From: Eleusine coracana subsp. coracana
Taxonomy: Eukaryota > Streptophyta > Magnoliopsida > Poales > Poaceae
DNA length: 64,000 nucleotides
Assembly: GCA_032690845.1 (NCBI GenBank)
Contig: CM064434.1
Span: forward strand, 32,766,413-32,830,412
Direction of reading: 5' to 3'
Part shown: positions 36,290 to 48,610 of the stretch, one piece after another
How the letters are laid out: each line of letters opens with the position of its first letter
Position numbering within the stretch: the stretch's first letter is position 1
Position numbers and translations under genes: made by a program
The notes under the pieces: generated by a model
Database searches by the model: none
What the model saw: the letters and a program-made list of their open reading frames with translations, nothing else
What the model was told of the DNA's origin: nothing

Positions 36290-36585
36290 TAAATAGATGA
36301 TGTTAGCATTGTTATTGATAATGTTAGGCATGTCACAGCAAAATAAAGCAACATAAATAAATAAATGAAGTTAGCTTTGTTGTGCCTAATGTTAGGCATA
36401 TTTGGACACAATAAAGCAGCATGAATAGACAGACACAATTAGCATTATTGTTAATAATGTTAGGCATGTCTGTGCATAATGAAGCAACATGAGTAGATAG
36501 ATGCAATTGGTAGATAGATGAAGTTAGTATTATGGTTGATAATGTCAGTCATGTTTGGGCACAATGAAGCAGCATGAGTCCTTCC
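36290..36585. repeat. Four-unit AT-rich tandem repeat
   Basis: aatgttaggcatgt-type cores occur at 36320, 36388, 36456 and 36541 (spacing 68, 68, 85), each followed by an ataa(a/t)gaagca(a/g)cat-type stretch. Confidence 0.7.
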
Positions 36586-37107
36586 TGCTGAAGACAACCA
36601 ACAAACAAAAAATCAGACAAACATAAGACACATTCTGTAATATGTATCTTGTCAGTATAGCTTAAGTCTAAAACTATCTTCTGATTAGTTGTACATTACA
36701 CAATGTCTGCAATCTCAAAGTTGGACACCATATCAGAATCTTAATATGGACTAATATCTATCATATAAGTTCAGCAATAACAAACCAGAAGTAAACATAT
36801 ATGCTATGTCCGTGATTCTTGAAGGAAGATTAACACTTGACCACAACTATAAATAAAGCTACTACTGTTGCAAATAAAATCAAAATGACCAAAACTGCAC
36901 AAAAAAAAAACATACACCCAATGATTCCAACTATTACACTCTATGCAGCACCCATGTAAATGATTCGCATGGTTGTATTACATACTATATGTCTGGAAAA
37001 AAAATTTCAATGTTTACAATACAGAATAGGAAGTACAAACAAAAAATGGTTGTTGCTAAATAGTGCAATATAAACAAACTGTTACAAAATATAGCTAAAA
37101 GCACGTC

Positions 37108-39632
37108 TGTAATGCCCCAGATTTTCATAATGTAAACCTACTTCCAATATTAATATAATTCTAGTTTTTCCTTAATTAAAAATTTTCATAGGATAAACTT
37201 GCATCATGCTGGTCATTGCATATGTGTGGAAAATGGATTTTTAAATCTGATAGATAATCGTATATAGATTAGGAGAGTAAGAGTTTACTTCTCGTAACCA
37301 ATAGCTACGTACACATACATGTTCCAAAGAAGCCAGAGGCGGAGTCCAGGTCTTGCACCCAATGAACCGCCTCCTAGTCTCTCCTATATAAATCAGAACC
37401 CTAGCTTGCCTATCCTGCCCGAGGAAACTAACGCCGCTGCCGCCTCGCTCAGTAAGTCGTCGCTTTGCGTGATTCTCTTGTTGAGTCGCCGCCGGCATAG
37501 CTAATCATAACCATGACATCGCAGGGCAACCAGAACCTGGTGAAGGCAATCCCCGTCGTCTTGCCGTCCCTGAAACCCCACCTACGATTCCTAGTGAGTG
37601 CGTTGCCTAGCTGCTCCGTTTGCATTGCTAGCTCTCGCCCTGCCAGCTGATCATCGTCTTCAACTGTAGCCTGCTCTCCGACGAACGCCAAGGACCGTCA
37701 TCTCTCATCGCTGCAAGTCACGAAGTCCGTTGGTGAGACAACCTACAGCCCTGCCTGTTCATTACTTTAGTTTCGTTAAGTTTCGTAGAATCTCGCTGCT
37801 GGTAGCCATGGCGTCGTCGCTGCTGTAGGTAGTTGCTGCTAAGCCGCTGCTATGTGCTACTTTCAATCTCATGGAGTTGTGCGTGGCGCCGTGGCCTAGC
37901 CAGATTAGGTGGTGGATTGCTTTTGATTTAAACAAATAGGAATCACATGCATGGTGTAGACTAAGCCCTACGTGCGTATTGCAGAACTGACTTGCATTAG
38001 TTTAATTGTATGCTTTGCATCAGCATGACGTTGGCCTGGCATAGTGGGATATATTCCAGTATAAATAATCTCCTATAGGATTTCTGTTTCACTGAGAAGC
38101 CCTGATAGATTGCCAGTTTTATTATTTTTTTCTCTCGAGCTCTGATTTATGTAATTCTTGTGCTCAAGCGATCGTTACGATATAGGCTTTTAATGATGAA
38201 TTTATTTATTGTGATGCTAGGATTTTGGAGTGTTTCTTAGTGTGTTTATTGATTTTTTGTCGGTATGATTACGTGAAATATAGCCGGATCAAGAAATTGC
38301 GTACAATCTTTAGGATCAAGTGTTTGAGCAGCAACTAGAAGAAGGCAAGTGTCCGTTGATCATTTTGAACCCTCTTCTTTAGATCTCTTCTTTTACAAAT
38401 TGCATGCATGTCAATATAATCCTATGTTATTGTTTACTAGTTTTTCCATATTATTCCTTGAAGCCATTTGATGGGTAGCGTGTCTATGGTTTTGGGTAGG
38501 TTAATGCTTAGTTTGCTGTCATGTGGATTGGGACCAATTAATTAATTTGACTTATGCTCTACTTAATCATCTTAGGTTGGTAATTTTTAGCAACATGGAG
38601 AATAGGGAATCTGGACTGGCAGGATGGCTTGGTATGGTGCTGAGTGCATGAGATTTTGGTATGTGCTAGTTGCCAGTCTAGATTCTAAGGACCGGTTTGT
38701 GGACATGTAACCCGGCTGAACAGCGCAACCACGAGGCTTAAATGGGTGCGGCTTAGCTAATTAAACAGTTCTTCTCTTATTCACTGTATCACCATTTGGC
38801 TGTTATGTGGCGCAAGAGGGGGCTATGCGGTGGAGGGAAATAGACTCCCCTGTTTTAACGAATCCTTAGCGGGTGTTTACAGGGTAGGAGGTGCTATTGA
38901 AAGGCTATTCAATGTGAACCTGGCTACACACCATGGAAGTGTGAAGCAAAATAGAGATCATTGACTTGTGGTGAATGTGTACAAACCTTGCAAGGATAAA
39001 ACTGTCATGACAGCCGTGCTCACGGTCAAGAGCGAGCTTGGACTTCTTCACGATTAGAGGGATGATTGGTTGGTGGGTAGTTTTGGTAGCCAAGTGTTGG
39101 ATACTTGGTGAGTCGATAGTCGGATTTGGGAAATCCGATGAGCTTGTGTCATCCTTGTTGGTTATATTTGGAGCTTGGAGATCACACTTAGTAAATAGGT
39201 CGCCTTCACAAATGTATCTAGCGTAGTGCATTAAACATGAGTCGAGCCTTCCTTGATATTAGCCTGCATGTCATTTATTTCTCCCACTTGCTATGTACGA
39301 TAAGTACTCACCCTTGCTATATTCTGTTGTTGTTCGACATACTCGCTGCTTAGACCTTGGAGGACAAGAGAACTTAAATGATGATAAAGATTTCGACCCG
39401 GATGCACCATACTAGGCTTGTGTTCCGCCGGACAACTCCTGTGGTGAATGGAAGCCCCACTCTGCTAGTTAATCGTTTGCTACTGTTATGTTATTTTCTT
39501 TAGACCATTGAGTCATTATTGTAATAATGGTATACCATTTACTTGGCTTTTATTAATAATGGTACACTATTTTGTTGCTACATGTATGGTTTTGATCCTG
39601 ACATACATGTGGAGTGCATCTGGTGATTACCA
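37108..39632 (+). repeat. LTR of the same family as 23334-26370, 3' truncated
   Basis: It begins TGTAATGCCCCAGATTTTC. It has a TATA box (cctatataaatc) near 37382, followed by a GC-rich leader, and ends near gatcctgacatacatg...gcatctgg without the final GGGTGTGACA. The start, the TACTCAC-type motif near 39306 and the ttgatcctgaca motif match the minus-strand LTR at 23334-26370 in order. It is inserted between the CACTA end repeats and the 3' end of the TNP gene. No target duplication was found. Confidence 0.6.
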
Positions 39633-39696
39633 TGCAACTATCCATAAGAACTTAACTAGAGTTTTGATACTTTGTTACGCAGATTGACAAGTGATT

Positions 39697-41570
39697 TCAG
39701 TATGTCCCATTCTGATAGTGGAATTCTTCTTCCATAGATATGACCTCAGACATAAAGAAATTGGCCATCCGATCACGAAGATCAGATAGCACAGCTTGAT
39801 CAAGCGGCTCGGTAGGCACACTGAAGTCGTGCTTATTGGTAGGTGAAAAATACATCATTAGATGTAAACTTGCTATCATGCACGTTGCATAGAAGTGTAA
39901 AGGAAACTACATGCATATAAGAAAAGTTCTAGGTCTATTGAGCAACCAAACAAATTTACATGTATGACTTGAAATATAAGAACACACGTCTACATTTTGC
40001 ATACTTGCTACTGCACTGGCCGCATTTAGTATGTGGTAAGCAGCATAGAAACCACAGGCCTGACCTCCTGGCTGTTGGTGGCTCTGCAGTCACCAAAGAG
40101 CATACACATAAGTATAAAGTAATGGAAAATTTTCAATCAAGAAAATGCTATTTGATCATGTGTATAGGAAAGTTAGTTAGGTGTCGTAGCTCGATCCTTC
40201 CTTTCTTCCTTTTTGAATTTCCATGCATGAATCTAGAGAATGCCCTACACATGCATGTAGATTAGAAAATAGAAATCATACTTTTTTGTTAGATTAGAAA
40301 AATACAAAACATGAATTAGGCAAGGAATAGAAATATCATACTCGTCAAGCACACTAGTCAAAATAGAAACATCATACTCATAATCTGAAACAGAATCCAT
40401 GTACCAGACAGTGCTAAACTTGATGCTCATTACTACAGGAATCCAATGGCCACCAATGTTGCATGCAAACATCAACCATTCCTTTCTATCAAAGTTAGAC
40501 AAGACTAGTTTTTTTTCCACGAAACTCCTCGCAAGATCTTTATTTTTGTCAATGTAAGTGAGCACCAAAGACTCAGGATCAAGAAAAAACAACAAGCACA
40601 TTCATTTGTTTTACTTCTTGAGTCATATACCTTGCGGCAAGAAATAATTCAGTCAGCATATAAAAGCCAAAAACATCAACAAACTAGCAAGAAATTAAAT
40701 AGGGAACAACAAAGCTGAACTTTAACATATTATACACACAAAGTGAATTTTCAGAATGCAATGAATGTATACATAAATTAGTTGAGGGTGAAGTTTTCAT
40801 AATCCAATCAATAACTAGCACGGTAATGTTTTCCAGAATGCAACCAATGTAAACATAAACTAGTTGAGGCATAAGTCAATGTAAATAAAAATATGTCATC
40901 TATATGTATTTTAAATTTCAGTGTTGTAAAGAATATGAAATTCAGACTAAAATATGATCACAACGAGAAAAGACATTAAAACTGCAAAGGCATCATACAA
41001 TTCATTGCCAAAATGAAAAGGCATAGTAACCAAATAAGAATGATACTTACAACATGAAGCTCCTAACAATGGATAGGTCCAATGCCTCAAAATTGGATAG
41101 ATCATACAAGTTGGCAAAATCAACAAACAATAGTCCACTGTCATGGCTAAGAAGATGCTAACACCTGAATGACACGGGAAAGCCCTTTTCCTTCTTTGTG
41201 ACAACGCATATAATGTTCGTGGAGGCCAACACATGAAGCACCAACTTTCTCGAGCTTAGCAACATTGAGCATTTGCTTTCCATACAACAACTTGGTGTTT
41301 GGCCGAGCCCATACGGATGATATCAGTGGCTTCTTTGAGCCCTTATCTGCACCACAAGGGACCATCGGTGGAGGCTTTGGCAGCCCTGGTTTCTTTGAGT
41401 TCCTAGCTGCATTGCTTCCTATGGCACTCTTAGTTGCACTGGCAGGGGCTCTAGAAAATGGCTTGGATGTCTTTTGAGAAGCTTTCTTGTCAGTGATTGC
41501 TCTCTCTCTTATTGGATAGGTGTAGGCTAGCTAGCGAGGATCCTTTTCGAAGAGTCTCTTTATAGGATGA
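39697..41570 (-). pseudogene. CACTA TNP protein, C-terminal Ulp1 (C48) peptidase region
   Basis: Minus-strand exons read in order: a basic Ala/Ser/Lys linker (about 41480-41366), WARPNTKLLYGKQMLNVAKL (to 41147), FANLYDLSNFEALDLS (about 41100), a peptidase domain with the His in NIGGHWIPVVMS and the Asp in VWYMDS (40601-40245), and after an intron ending near 40090, QQPGGQACGFYAAYH with the catalytic Cys codon at 40054-40056. The last exon ends at 39697. So His, Asp, Gln and Cys of a SUMO-protease-like site are all visible. Such domains are common in plant CACTA and MULE proteins. A stop near 41540 and an insertion separate it from the upstream part. Confidence 0.6.
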
Positions 41571-41743
41571 TCTTTTCGCCTCGCCCTCCCCCTCCCCCTC
41601 CGTCAGGCACTGTCGCCCATCCACCCAGCCCCACACCGGGATCCAACACAGACCCGATGGCCACCTGTTTCCACCTCTACCCCGGCACCTGTTTCCACCT
41701 TTACCTTGTCTTTCCCCACTGCGGCCAAGCCACCCCGAACGAC

Positions 41744-42420
41744 CACTACAAGGTTTCAGGTCTGTCGCAAAGCCCTAAAAATGTTACTATATGGGTATTT
41801 TTGTTGCGATAACAAACTATCGCAACGGTTTCATGTCATTGGGAGGCGTCGCAAGTAGTCGTGCTGTGATAGCACATTGCATTGATTTTTTGTATCGTTG
41901 TGGTAGCTGTGGCTTGTTGCAACGACATGTGGCATTGCGTATAGGTGATATAGCAACGATGGCTGCGTTGCAGTAGGACAGATTCACAACTACGCGCATC
42001 ATTGCTATAATGGCTATTGCATCAACGTTGCATAGTTGCAAATATGCAATATTGCAATGCTCTTGAGGTGTAGTGAATGCCGCAATTGCCATGCAGGTGC
42101 TCGTCATGATATCTGACCCAAATTGCAACAACCTCCTCCGCGTCGCTATACGTTTGAGCTGCAATCGCAACACTGGTCGTGCCGTTTCTATAGGCTCACT
42201 TGGAATCGTAACGGCAAACGTATTGTTGCTATCCCGCCAAAGGGAATCGTGACAACGTACCTATCATTGCTATAGGTTTAAAGGGTATCGCATCGGAATA
42301 ATAGTCACTGCTATATAGATAGATGGTATCACATCAATATATCAGCCGTGGTAATCTATGTTTAGTGTATCGCAACGAAATGAATAGCGTACATCAATCC
42401 AATATTATTGCTAGTTACAT
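41744..42420. mobile_element. Second CACTA-like terminus with subterminal motif repeats
   Basis: It starts CACTACAAGGTTTCAGG. For about 650 bp it holds scattered copies of tatcgcaacg, in both orientations, as expected of a CACTA subterminal region. The motif differs from the array at 35165, so this is a different element. A TAGTG at 42071-42075 could close a short copy, but its flanks do not match. Confidence 0.4.
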
Positions 42421-43475
42421 TAATCTAGTATTCACTCATACAACCCATTCAAATCCAATGCAATTGTATCCACATAAATTTCTACATGCCGAAATGATAA
42501 CAATGAAGGGAGACACTAAGGTTGCTTCGCAGCTAGGCAATCCTAAACCTTGTATATCACCTTGCCAAATCTCAATGTTCCTGCCCAAATAAGAGACATA
42601 TATGACTTCTAGTGAGATGGAAATTACAGCTTGTGGAGCGATATAGAAATGCATCGATAAAAATTAAGGCAATTACGAATGAAGGTCTATTTCCAGTTCT
42701 TACATGCATGCTGATTCCTTTTGACTCCTCGCGTTCTACTTAGAACTATTAGCTCATTTTGAGATATGAAATTTTTTGATGGCTCATAATCACGATATTC
42801 CTTTGCCAAATTCTTTGACAGCTTGGTAGGTTTTGGTTTGCGAGCCAGAACATTTTCTTTTCTGTGTTGTGATAATGTTTCTTGTCTCAATCTGGTATAA
42901 AGACGTTGGAATATTGTTAGTTATAATTCAAGCACCACATCATCATGATTGCCATACTTGTTCAAAACCATTACCTGCTCCGGCTCGAGTGTTCGAATGT
43001 TATGCACTGGTGTTGCATCAATGTTGTCCTTAGTGTTCCTAGCTTCAGATTCTATTGTATTATAGGTTGTTGCATTGTTCATCACTTCATTGGTCTCCTC
43101 TGCATTTATGCCTTCAGTGGTCCTGTTCGTCCCTTCATTGGTCTCCTCTACAATTATGCCTTCAATGGTCCCTAATGCAATATTGGTTTCATTGGTAGCA
43201 GCTTGCTAATTACAAAACAGAGAACAAATTATGTAATATGACAAATTTAAAAGCAGTCGAGATTTTGACTATAATCTATATGAGCAATTTTAGAAACTTT
43301 CAGGATGAATCTTTAATTAGTAACAGAGCTTGGTAGTAACGGAGCTAGACCCAAGCTCTAGGTTGGGCCAAATGCTATCAGGCTGGTTTGGATGGGCCAA
43401 AGAAAAAAAATACTAAAAACAGATGCAAAAAAATAAATGTATCTTTCAGATCTAAGGGTGGGCATGCAAATGTTA

Positions 43476-43785
43476 GGGCCTGTTTGTTTTCTCACCAGAT
43501 TAATTTATCTGGATTATATTACTAGATTATTTAATCTACATTATTTTAGCTAGATTAATTATGCTGAATGTGGTGTTTGTTTTTTAGATTATTTAAGCTG
43601 GATCAAGTAGTTGTAGGGGAAGAAATAGCCCATGACATGAGTTGTAAGGGTCTTTTACCAAAATAATCTAAAATAAGCATCTATTGAGGAGATTATTGGA
43701 TTATAATAATCTGCCTTCTAGATTAATTTATCTGACCTTTTAATCTATCCTATTTGTTTTCTTACTAGATTAATTAAGCTAGTGG
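43476..43785. mobile_element. Tourist-like MITE fragment
   Basis: It starts GGGCCTGTTTGTTTTCTC after TTA, which matches Tourist/PIF-Harbinger ends. The interior has repeated agattaatttatctgg-type inverted pieces. The right terminal repeat is not clean, so it may be truncated. Confidence 0.45.
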
Positions 43786-43917
43786 ATTACAAAATAGAGA
43801 ACAAATTATGTAATATGATAAATTTAAAAGCAGTCGAGATTTTGACTATAATCTATTTGAGCAATTTCAGAAACGTTCAGGAGCATTATGAATCTTTAAT
43901 TGGTAACAGAGCTTGGC

Positions 43918-44547
43918 GGGACTTCCTATATACAGGCCGCGCTACGTGTAGCTTACACGTAGAGAGGCCCATTAAGGCCCACTAGCTCATTTGCTTATAC
44001 ACGTAGAGCGGCCCATTAAAGCCAACGAGCTCATTTGCTTATACATTATGAACTATTACCGTTAGAACATTCGATATTTATCATTGGAACAACTAAGTTT
44101 CACTACTGAAAGAATTCAAAAAAATAAAATCATTTAATTTAAAAAATATAAAATATAAGAACAATTGATTTGTATTGTTAGAACAATGCATGAAATTCAA
44201 AATTTCCAAATCATAATTTTAAAATTTTGAAAGAACATATGCGTGTAGGATCTTTTTTTTTTTGAATTCATTACAAAAAGTATAATGATTCAAACGAAAT
44301 CGATAACAGAGTTATGATTTGAGAGAAAAATCTATTTGAAATTTAAACTAAACTTGAATTTTATTGCTCCATTTACTGCATGACACGTGTTGCTCATTTG
44401 TTCTTCATTCCAGCCCACACTCACCCTCGCAGCCTGCCACCAGTGCTCTTCATGGGCCGTTCTCACCCTCTTGGGCCGTTTTAGCACGAAATTAAAGCGC
44501 TCTACGTGGAAGCTCCACGTAGCGTGCGCTAGATATAGGAAAATCGA
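43918..44547. mobile_element. Short TIR element (MULE- or hAT-like) with 8-bp target duplication
   Basis: The termini GGGACTTCCTATATACAGG and, inverted, TCGATTTTCCTATATCTAG form imperfect inverted repeats of about 50 bp. These contain the palindromes ctacgtgtagcttacacgtag (left) and ctacgtggaagctccacgtag (right). AGCTTGGC flanks both sides (43910-43917 and 44548-44555). The copy at 43338 of the same host sequence lacks the insert and has a single agcttgg. A 9-bp duplication with one mismatch is also possible, which would favour Mutator. Confidence 0.75.
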
Positions 44548-46722
44548 AGCTTGGCAATGGCGGAGCTAGGCCCAAGCTCTAGGTTGGGCCAAATGCTATC
44601 GGGCTGGTTTGGGTGGGCCAAAGGAAAAAATGCCAAATATAGATGAAAAAAATGTATCTTTCGGATCTAAGGGTGGGCATGAGAGTGTTAATTACCTCCG
44701 GATTGCAGTTTTCTGAAAACATTGCTGGGAACTCTTGCAACAATTTTTCTCGAAGTTCGGCCATGAGTCGCTCCTCCTCTTTTTCTTTGTCGGCACCTTG
44801 CTTTGCAAGAAGCGCTTTTAGTTGCTCAAGCTCATGAGCTTGTTCTTGGACTCTTTCCTTAAGCACTTGCTTTTTATTTAGATTACGCAACATGTAACCT
44901 TGGCCATGTAACCTACTTGATTTGGCGCCGGTTGTTTTCATGTATGATTGCTAGAGAAGAAGGGCCTCTTTACCACATGCAGATGTGTTGCTTCTTGCTT
45001 CGTCACAACCCAATTCAAATGATTCAGCTATATGCAATCTCCTGGCTGCATTGCTCCGAGGAAAAGAAACAAATGTATGTGATCAATGTACGTAATGTTG
45101 CAAAGTTTACAAAGTTTATAGCACTCACATAAATACTATCAGACGTCTCATTTGACAATTGTCCATGCTTTGTGTGAGTAGCCTTAATGAGTTCCATAGG
45201 GCCTGGCTCAGCACCAGTTTCTATATCTCTCTACAAATGCAAGCGTACACATCACTAATATATCAGATTAATGTGTTACAAGCATAGAACAATCATGATA
45301 ATGTTTACCATATCCCAACTACACTGAGAGAAAGGCTTCAAACTCATCACATGCATATTTTTCATTTCCTTATGATTCATAGAGTTTTGGCTGCTGATCT
45401 TCTGCAGAAAGTTAACAATTACAATTAGGTAACTCAAACTACCACTGCAAAACATAGAAGGTCAGGACTTTCCAATAGTTCAATATGCAGATGATACGCT
45501 GCTAATAATGGACAATACAACACACTTTCATCCCTGCCTGCTTGGGACATGCATGGTTACATGGCTCCTAATCATAGTTGTACTAAATGTCAGCAATGAC
45601 GGAATGGAGGTCCTGGCTAACACAGTTGGGTGTAATATGGGAAATTTGTCATTTGCATACCTATGATTGCCACTATTTACCACAAAACCATGATTAGAGG
45701 ATTTTATCCCACTTGTCCAAACAATTGAGAAAAAGAGACTCACAAGTTATTACCTTGGAGCAATTGGACTACAAGAAATGAACATTGTGTTACCTTGAAC
45801 TTTGAAGTTCCAAAGTACTTGATTAAATAGTGCCACTCTACAATGTCCAGGTCTTCAGGCTTATGCTTCATTCTGGCATCTGTATGCCTTACATGTAGTA
45901 CTAAAAGTGGATCTCCATCCTTTGTAGCGCTCTTGCACAACCTTCAATATCTTTTCCTTGGCATCTACAATGTGCTCCATGTCTCATGCTTCCTATTATT
46001 TTAAGCCACTCATGTTAATATATTGTCAACAACTGATAAATGATACGATGTACAAGGAAATTAACATACCATAATGCTTTTTGTGATGTAATTCTTGATT
46101 TATTTGCTTACATGTTTTCACTGTCCAACTCCAATTATTGGAGTCTTTGTTCTTGTAAATGTAACCACTTCATCCACAAATGCACGTCTATTTTTTCCAT
46201 AGGGACCACCCAAAGTTGGCAAAAATTCAATTTGCATTTTCACTACACTAGCCATATATCTCCTGGCAAGTGCAGCTAGACCTTTCATGGTACCACGACC
46301 GACAATCTTGCCATTTCCTAATAATCATAAAACAAATGGCTATGAGATACAGTGTCTGTACCAAACTACAAGGTTTCAGGGCTAATGCTACAACACTAAT
46401 ATATAACCTTTCGCCTTCTTCTTTATTCTCCTAGCATGAATTGACCAATCTTTTCCTCCTGATCCGCTGCAACCAGTGCCCTCACCATCTTTTTGTGTAG
46501 GCTCCCTATAATTGTTATAACACACTGAAACATTGCAAATACTGATGTCTTAGTTAAAGAAAAAAACATGTTTACAGAACAAGAAGTCAGAATGAGAAAA
46601 GAGTTACTTATGTCTCTCAGGAGGCCTTTCTCCTTCAGCCATGCAGTGTATTGTTGGCATTTCTTAACATCGCATCTAGAATATCACTATTCCTGGTATG
46701 ATGCCAGAAATGATTTGATGTT

Positions 46723-48610
46723 TGTTATGCTTTAAGACAAATATGAATTAATCCGCAAGCGCACGGAACATCTATTGTAGCATTTCACCCGGGAGTATTC
46801 TAAGGTATCGTATTTATTTTCCGCAGGGAAGCCAGGCGTAAGAGTATCTTGGTTTAACAAAGATATAACTATAAGAATTATACCAACTAACCAAAGTCAG
46901 GGGTAAGGATGTTCGATAATGATAGTTGGGGTTGTGAAACAGGAGAAATCCACACTAAGATAAATAAAGAGATCGGTTAAGCTAGCCAGGAGGACAACGA
47001 GTCTAAGTCTAGAATTCCTAAGACTATATCTTCCTATTTTATCTAAGTCAAGTGTCAAAATTCCTAGTTACTCGGGTTGAGTGCTTATACCAAATTCATG
47101 GTACAGCCTTGAGCCTTTCACCAATAAGTTTACTTCAGGGCACGACAACGATCCACTAATAGGGTCGGTAACTAACCTCGTACACTAGTGGGCACGTTCC
47201 CGCTAGACAACCCTGCTTGAGACTTCCCGAACGTGGTGGAATACTAAATGGACGGTGGACAGACAAGGCTGTCACCACCTGTTGCCTACCACACAGCCCA
47301 TGGGGATGAATGCAAAACTAGCTAGTGCTAACTTAGGTACCACGCCTACGCTTTCACTAGATATTCTTCCGTTGGCCTAGCGGAAGAATAGCTGGGAAAT
47401 AACCAAGTCTAAGTTCTATACAAGAACTAAACTTAATTAAATCCTAGCCAGGAATCCCGTAAACTATGCTTCAAAGTTCTTTCCTGATATTTGTAACTTA
47501 AGGAAATTGACTAAGTAAAGATAAATACTTGACAAGATAAATAAGAAAATATAATTATATTGATAAGGGATAAGTCTTACAAAAAGAGAAAAGATACAAG
47601 AGAGCTCATACCAAGACTCCAAGACGACTTCTGGAATCCCGAGCGATGCTCTCGACTAGACTCTAACTCACGACTAACTAACCTACTCTACTAGTAAGAA
47701 AAGTAGTGGGAAATGGACTCCAATGTGTTTCACTTGCTTGATGCCTCTGTTTCTACTGATTCCCCCTCAATTTATAGGTGGCGGATACTTGGCTGGTACT
47801 TCAAAGTGGTGGAGAGTCGGTGGGCAAAAAATCCCCCGCCGGGCGGCGGGCCACGTGTGCCTGGCGACCGGGCATGCCGGGCGGCATGCACCACCGGGCT
47901 GCAGGCCAGGCCGAGCGGCAGGCCAGGCCGGGCGGCCACTGGATTTGGTCGGTTTCCAACCGACTTTCTTTGGACGGCTCAGATCTTGTCCCGATGGCGG
48001 TTACTTGGTCGGTTTCCACCGAATTCTCCGTTTTGGGGTCAGTAGAAGTTGTGGGCCTCATGGGCTGGCAACCCTGAGCGGCAAGCCAGGCCGGGCCTGC
48101 GGCCCATCTTTGGTGCCGACCCCCCCCCCCCCCCCCCCCCCCCCCCGGGGTCAAGTATTGACTTGTCCATGTTGTGCCACGTGAATTCCTCCTTTATTTC
48201 TCCACTTTTTACCCTCCTTAGTCCGAAAATGGAAAACGACTTCATTTTGGAGTGTTTTGTAGGGTCGGCTGGTTAGCCTCATGACGATTCTGTTTTTACC
48301 CGCCGGGCGGCTGATTTCAGCCTGATATGACCCTGTCGGCTGGGTTCGGATTTCAGCCATCACGACCCTGCTAGGCCCTGATTTCAGACTCATATGACCC
48401 TATCGGCCTGCTGTATTGAGGCAGATTCGGCCGACGGGGTGTTTCTTCATATTTTTTACATGATTTTAGCCCTTTTGACCCTGCAAACACATATTTCACC
48501 AAAACTTGTGGAACTTTATTAGTTTCAACAAATATTCATGAAACTTTGGTCTTTATCTTGTATTTCCCGATCGGTTGGTGGCCAATATTGGGTTTTAAGG
48601 GCCACCAACA
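46723..48610 (-). repeat. Solo LTR (about 1.9 kb) inside the TNP gene
   Basis: On the minus strand it runs TGTTGGTGGCCCTTAAAACC to TTAAAGCATAACA, with TGTT/AACA ends. The TNP coding sequence stops on one side and resumes on the other. The flanks ATGTT and TGTAT are similar but not identical. It contains a GC-rich stretch and a 27-base C run. The family was not identified. Confidence 0.5.
48120..48146. repeat. Poly-C tract of 27 bases
   Basis: A C run followed by GGGG within the solo LTR. A further 15-base G run lies at 49177-49191. Both are prone to length change and assembly error. Confidence 0.9.

Larger units (their letters stand above)
34996..37107. mobile_element. CACTA transposon left end with subterminal tandem repeats
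   Basis: It begins CACTACTTCAGATTGGG after TGC. From about 35165 it carries five units of about 72 bp with the core cgtctataata(g/a)a and gtgacgg...aaaactacgt. Arrays of this kind near a CACTA end are typical binding regions for the element's TNP protein. The minus-strand TNP gene at 39697-49530 is the likely body. The right terminus was not found. Short plus-strand ORFs here come from the repeat. Confidence 0.6.
43209..44690. repeat. Direct duplication inside a TNP intron
   Basis: A block beginning attacaaaa(c/t)agagaac and ending with the gggtgggcatg...gtgtta stretch occurs at 43209-43475 and again at 43786-44690. The second copy is split by an insertion at 43918-44547. Both copies lie in what reads as one intron of the minus-strand TNP gene. 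Confidence 0.8.

Noticed and set aside
36290..36585. Regularly spaced repeats resembling a CRISPR array
   Set aside because: The spacers are themselves repeated, the host is a plant, and the units are diverged tandem repeats of a transposon end.
47713..48393. Several ORFs of 80-153 codons
   Set aside because: They overlap on both strands in GC-rich solo-LTR DNA with a 27-base C run; no domain or conserved frame.
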